From: Roseateles sp.
Lineage (GTDB): Bacteria > Pseudomonadota > Gammaproteobacteria > Burkholderiales > Burkholderiaceae_C
Length of the DNA stretch: 64,000 bases
Assembly (NCBI RefSeq): GCF_019237615.1
Contig: NZ_JAFAGT010000069.1
Span: 62,001-126,000, forward strand
Reading direction: 5' to 3'
How positions within the stretch are numbered: position 1 is the first letter of the stretch; each line of letters starts with the position of its first letter. The position numbers were made by a program, and so were the translations under genes. The notes below the pieces were generated by a model. That model did no database searches, was not told the DNA's origin, and saw only the letters and a program-made list of their open reading frames with translations. This document shows, in pieces, positions 60,769 through 64,000 of this stretch.

Positions 60769-61749
60769 ATGGACCTGAGCCTGATCCTGTTCGCGGCGCT
60801 GGCCTTCCTGGCCGTGGTGCTGAGCCTCGAGGGCGCCTACAACCTCTGGGCCTCGCGGCACAGCGCCGAGGCGCGCCGCGTTGCCGCCCGGCTGGCCGCA
60901 CTGGCCGGCGATTTGCCGGCCGGCGGTGGCGCTGCCTCCAGCATCGCGCGCGCCCAGCAGCCCGAACGGCTGCCGCGCCTGAATGCGCTGCTGGCCCAGT
61001 TCGGCCCGGGTCAGCGCCTGCGCCGGCTGGTCAATGCCGCGGCACTGTCGAGCTCGCCAGCCGAGCTGCTGCTGCTGTCGCTGGCGCTGGGCGCCTGCGG
61101 CCTGCTGCTGCCGCGGCTGCTGGGCAAGCCTCCGACTTTTGGCCTGGTGCTGGCCCTGGTGCTGGCGGCACTGCCCTGGTGGCGCGTAGCCAAGCAGGCT
61201 CGCGAGCGGGTGGCGCGCATCGAACGCCAGTTTCCCGATGCGCTGGACCTGATGAGCCGCGCGATGCGCGCCGGCCATGCCTTCCCTTCCGCGGTTCGCA
61301 TGGTGGCCGACGAGATCGCGCCGCCGCTGGCGCGCGACTTCCGCATCCTGTTCGACGAGATGAATTACGGCGTGCCGGCCAACGAGGCGCTGGCGCGCCT
61401 TGCTGTGCGCCTGCCCATCGCCGATGTCAGCTACTTCGTCGTCGCGGTGATGATCCAGCGCGAGTCCGGCGGCAACCTGGCCGAGCTGCTCGACAAGATC
61501 GCGGCCCTGGTGCGCGAGCGGCTCAAGCTGCTGGGCGAGATCCGCACCCTGTCCGCCGAGGGCCGCCTCTCCGCCATCATCCTGACCGCCCTGCCCTTCG
61601 GGGTCGGCCTGGTCGTGAACATCGTCAACCCGGAGTTCATGGCTGTGCTGTGGACCGATCCGCTGGGCCTGCGCATGGTCGCGGTGGCGCTGTTCATGAT
61701 GGCCGCCGGCATCCTGTGGATGCGCAAGATCATCCGCATCCGCGTCTGA
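60769..61749 (+). CDS. tadB: Tad inner-membrane platform protein TadB
   Basis: This 326-residue membrane protein has helices at about 1-20, 100-140 and two at the C-terminus, and a cytosolic T2SSF domain (RQFPDALDLMSRAMRAGHAFPSA, MIQRESGGNLAELLDKIA). It is half of the inner-membrane platform that CpaF works on. GAAGGAG precedes the ATG at 60769; an in-frame ATG at 60748 overlaps cpaF and is less likely. Confidence 0.93.
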   Translation: MDLSLILFAALAFLAVVLSLEGAYNLWASRHSAEARRVAARLAALAGDLPAGGGAASSIARAQQPERLPRLNALLAQFGPGQRLRRLVNAAALSSSPAELLLLSLALGACGLLLPRLLGKPPTFGLVLALVLAALPWWRVAKQARERVARIERQFPDALDLMSRAMRAGHAFPSAVRMVADEIAPPLARDFRILFDEMNYGVPANEALARLAVRLPIADVSYFVVAVMIQRESGGNLAELLDKIAALVRERLKLLGEIRTLSAEGRLSAIILTALPFGVGLVVNIVNPEFMAVLWTDPLGLRMVAVALFMMAAGILWMRKIIRIRV

Positions 61750-61765
61750 GCGAGGGAGAAGCGCC

Positions 61766-62710
61766 ATGTCCATGCTGCAGCTGCTGATACTGGCCCTGAT
61801 CTTCGTGCTGGTGACGCTCGGCGTGCTGGGTCTGACTGCGCTGCTACGGCCCGACCCGGCGCGCCAGCGTCTGCAGGAGCTGGGCGCGGGGGGGGCACGG
61901 CAGCGCGCCCCGGCCGGCGAGCGTCTGATGCGGCTGATCGCCGACCTGACCCGCCCGATCGGTCGCCTCTCCATGCCCGAGGAGGGTTTCGAGAAGTCCA
62001 GCATCAAGCTGCGCTTCGTACATGCCGGCATCCGCAGCCCCATCGCCGCCTCGGCCTTCTTCGGCCTGAAGACGCTGTTGACCCTGGGCCTGCCCCTGCT
62101 CGGTTTCGCGCTGCTGGAGATGAGCGGCGACGCGCCGCGCGGCGACGGCATGATGCTGCTCCTGCTGCTGCTAGCCGCGCTCGGGTACTACGGCCCGAAC
62201 CTGGTGCTGGCTCGCATGGTCAAGCTGCGCCAGCGCGAGATCTTCGAGGCCTTCCCGGACGCGCTGGACCTGATGACCGTATGCATGGAGGCGGGCCTGG
62301 GCACCGAGGCCGCGATGCTGCGCGTTGCCGACGACTTGCAGCTCAAGAGCGCCGCGCTGGCCGACGAGATGCGGTTGGTGAACCTGGAGTTGCGTGCCGG
62401 CGCCGACCGCGAGCGCGCACTGCGCAATCTGGCGATCCGCACCGGCGTCGAGGAGGTGGACGGCTTCGTCACGATGATCGGCCAGGCCGAACGCTTCGGC
62501 ACCAGCATCGCCGCCTCGCTGCGCATCCATGCCGAGATGCTGCGCACGCGCCGCCGCCAGCGCGCCGAGGAGGCTGCCGCCAAGATCGCGCTGAAGCTGC
62601 TGTTTCCGCTGATTTTCTGCATCTTCCCCTCGCTGATGGTCGTGCTGATGGGGCCGGCCATGATCCAGATCTACCGCGTGCTGCTGCCGACCATGAGCGG
62701 CGGCAACTGA
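61766..62710 (+). CDS. tadC: Tad inner-membrane platform protein TadC
   Basis: This 314-residue membrane protein has an N-terminal helix (LLILALIFVLVTLGVLGL), two central helices, a T2SSF domain (AFPDALDLMTVCMEAGLGTEAAM, IGQAERFGTSIAASLRIHAEMLR) and a final helix pair (LLFPLIFCIFPSLMVVLMG). It pairs with TadB. GGGAGAAG lies before the ATG. Confidence 0.93.
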   Translation: MSMLQLLILALIFVLVTLGVLGLTALLRPDPARQRLQELGAGGARQRAPAGERLMRLIADLTRPIGRLSMPEEGFEKSSIKLRFVHAGIRSPIAASAFFGLKTLLTLGLPLLGFALLEMSGDAPRGDGMMLLLLLLAALGYYGPNLVLARMVKLRQREIFEAFPDALDLMTVCMEAGLGTEAAMLRVADDLQLKSAALADEMRLVNLELRAGADRERALRNLAIRTGVEEVDGFVTMIGQAERFGTSIAASLRIHAEMLRTRRRQRAEEAAAKIALKLLFPLIFCIFPSLMVVLMGPAMIQIYRVLLPTMSGGN

Positions 62711-62724
62711 AACGGAGGCCGGCC

Positions 62725-63774
62725 ATGCGTGTCCAAGCCAAGTTCGCCCCGCCCGCGGCCCTGCCGATCAGGGCGCCCGCGCCGCCCCGGAAGCGGACCG
62801 CCGTCGTCAAGCCGGCCCGGCCGCGTCCCATGCACCGTGGCGTGGGCGGCCTGGTCCTGCTGGCCGGCGCGCTGCTGGCCGGCTGCGCCGCGCTGGAGCC
62901 CAGCCTGGGCAAGAACTGGTGGAAGGTCGAGCCGCTCTATCGCGTGCAGGACAGCCCGCTGCCGGCCCAGGCCTATCTGGCGCTGGGTCGCTATTTCGAT
63001 GGCAGTCGCGACTGGGAACGTGCGGCCGGCGCCTACCGCCGTGCGCTGGCGCGCGAGCCGGAGCTGGTCGAGGCCTATGACGGCCTGGGTCAGGCCCTGG
63101 CCCACCTGGGCCGGCTCGACGAGGCCGAGGCCGCGCTACGCCATGCGCTGGCGCTGGCTCCGCAGCGCCAGCGCCTGCAAAACAACCTGGCCTATGTGCT
63201 GATGCTGGCGGGCCGCCCCGCCGAGGCGCTGGGGCCGCTGCGCGACGTGCTCGCGCGCGATCCCGGCAATGCGATTGCCCAGGCCAATCTGCAGGAGGCC
63301 ACGGCGCGCCTGACGCTGGCCTCCCGACCGGAGCCAGCCGCGCAAACAGTCGCCGACCCGGCCGCACCGGTCATGCTTGCCTCCCAGGCCGCCACCGAAA
63401 CGCGCGACAGGTCGCCCGACACGGAGCTGGCGCAGGCCGCGATTGGCGCAGCCGACATGCCGTCGCATTTCAGCCTGGAGGTCAGCAACGGCAACGGCAT
63501 TGCCGGCATGGCCGGGCGCGTTGGGCAGCGGCTGACGACGCTGGGTCTGCCCCGCGCGCGGCTGAGCAACCAGTTGCCCTACGCCGAGGCCCGGACCGTG
63601 CTGCAGTACCGCACGGGTCAGGAGGCCGCAGCGCAGCGCGTGGCCCTCGCCCTGCCTGACGGCGTGGCCGCCGGCACTCGCCTGCAACCAGGACTGCGCA
63701 GCGACGTGCGGCTGCTGCTCGGCCAGGACTGGCCGCGGACTTCGCCCTGCCGCGCCGCCACTGGCGGCTGCTGA
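62725..63774 (+). CDS. TadD-like TPR lipoprotein with LytR C-terminal-like domain
   Basis: This 349-residue protein has a long basic/Pro-rich N-terminus (1-38), a lipoprotein-type segment (GGLVLLAGALLAGCAAL, Cys at about 54) and three TPR repeats (about 80-190: AYLALGRYFDGSRDWERAAGAYRRAL, VEAYDGLGQALAHLGRLDEAEAALRHAL, NLAYVLMLAGRPAEALGPL). A C-terminal LytR_C-like domain follows at about 250-325 (SLEVSNGNGIAGMAGRVGQRL, YAEARTVLQYRTGQEAAA). It would sit on the outer membrane and help assemble the secretin, like TadD. The fusion to a LytR_C-like domain is less usual. Confidence 0.82.
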   Translation: MRVQAKFAPPAALPIRAPAPPRKRTAVVKPARPRPMHRGVGGLVLLAGALLAGCAALEPSLGKNWWKVEPLYRVQDSPLPAQAYLALGRYFDGSRDWERAAGAYRRALAREPELVEAYDGLGQALAHLGRLDEAEAALRHALALAPQRQRLQNNLAYVLMLAGRPAEALGPLRDVLARDPGNAIAQANLQEATARLTLASRPEPAAQTVADPAAPVMLASQAATETRDRSPDTELAQAAIGAADMPSHFSLEVSNGNGIAGMAGRVGQRLTTLGLPRARLSNQLPYAEARTVLQYRTGQEAAAQRVALALPDGVAAGTRLQPGLRSDVRLLLGQDWPRTSPCRAATGGC

Positions 63775-63837
63775 AGCGTCTCTACCGTTGAATGGGGCGG
63801 GGCGATTACGTCGCTTTGCGCCCCCCGAAATGCAAAT

Positions 63838-63984
63838 GCGGCGGCGCAGTTCGACCTTCAGCTCCCGAAGCCTGGCCTGCGTGCGATCCCGTCGTGTGTG
63901 GCGCTGAAGCTGGAAAGCTCCCCACCGTGGCATACCGCAGATGAACGTTGACCCCAGGAAGCTGAATGTTTCCTGGTCTACCAA
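63838..63984 (-). pseudogene. Group II intron maturase fragment
   Basis: In one minus-strand frame, about 45 residues match the maturase domain of group II intron reverse transcriptases: ETFSFLGSTFICG, then RWGAFQLQRHTRRDR and RLRELKVELRRR, as in the conserved stretch ETFDFLGFTHICGKS to ELRRR. Resemblance stops at about 63838, before the rest of the domain (MHxPIPEQGxWL), and upstream of about 63972 it is not recognisable. It is a remnant, antisense to the tad locus and close to the window edge, where the match may be cut off. No intact intron is visible. Confidence 0.6.
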
Positions 63985-64000
63985 CCCCGCAACGCCAGCG

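Noticed and set aside
63136-63837. Minus-strand open frame continuing from the intron remnant
   Set aside because: After about 63838 maturase resemblance ends and the frame becomes a shadow of the TPR lipoprotein gene.
1-64000. CRISPR arrays, tRNA or rRNA genes, intact insertion sequences
   Set aside because: I looked for regularly spaced repeats, cloverleaf-like segments and transposase motifs and saw none; a formal search was not possible.

Overview
The window comes from a very GC-rich chromosome (roughly 70% by eye) of a beta-proteobacterium. It is most likely in order Burkholderiales, near Roseateles, Pelomonas, Mitsuaria or Rubrivivax. This rests on the gene families and their order (dapC-dapD-pilU-prmB-ABC-F, ohrR-ohr, a beta-type LexA, PEP-CTERM proteins, a czc-type efflux operon with a DUF3240 gene), not on an rRNA. 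I saw no rRNA, tRNA, CRISPR array, intact insertion sequence or prophage.

Layout. 1-3.9 kb (+): the end of an NMT1-type substrate-binding protein, a PepSY membrane protein fused to a flavin/2Fe-2S reductase, and a second NMT1-type binding protein. 3.9-9.5 kb (-): an operon of cytochrome b561, an OmpR-type regulator with no kinase, a membrane fusion protein and an HAE-type RND pump. It carries two triple 11-bp repeat arrays that look like regulator sites. 9.9-15.2 kb (-): an NHL-propeller lipoprotein, then a PAS histidine kinase, a REC protein and a REC/HD-GYP-like regulator whose catalytic signature is altered. 15.5-17.7 kb: an exported rhodanese, a small membrane protein, a PEP-CTERM protein and a PCuAC-like protein.

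17.8-28.0 kb (+): an exported PHP-type metallohydrolase, a PEP-CTERM protein, a membrane-anchored parvulin-like protein, HupE/UreJ, a TIGR02466 oxygenase-like protein, a membrane/spermidine-synthase fusion, a metallophosphoesterase and a Ser/Thr kinase fused to a universal-stress domain. 28.1-34.1 kb (+): the core block dapC, dapD, pilU, prmB and an ABC-F ATPase, mostly with overlapping start and stop codons. 34.1-37.2 kb: a DUF1304 protein, ohrR/ohr, an asparaginase and lexA with an SOS box.

37.2-45.0 kb (-): a heavy-metal efflux operon of membrane fusion protein, HME-RND pump, DUF3240 protein, outer-membrane channel and its two-component pair. 45.4-63.8 kb (+): a complete tad/Flp pilus locus. 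It opens with a LuxR-type two-component system, a PAP2 phosphatase-like protein, an ICMT-family methyltransferase and a stand-alone receiver. Three Flp pilins follow, one only 59 residues long, then the prepilin peptidase, an extra AAA ATPase, CpaB, secretin, a lipoprotein, TadG/E/F-type minor pilins, TadZ, TadA, TadB, TadC and a TPR lipoprotein with a LytR-C-like domain. Just after it, a short antisense remnant of a group II intron maturase runs off the window and may mark a rearrangement boundary.

Best candidates for undescribed biology: the PHP-hydrolase/PEP-CTERM/parvulin/HupE/oxygenase operon; the tad locus with its extra ATPase, lipid-type enzymes and receiver; the degenerate HD-GYP signalling trio; and the shared 11-bp repeat operators.
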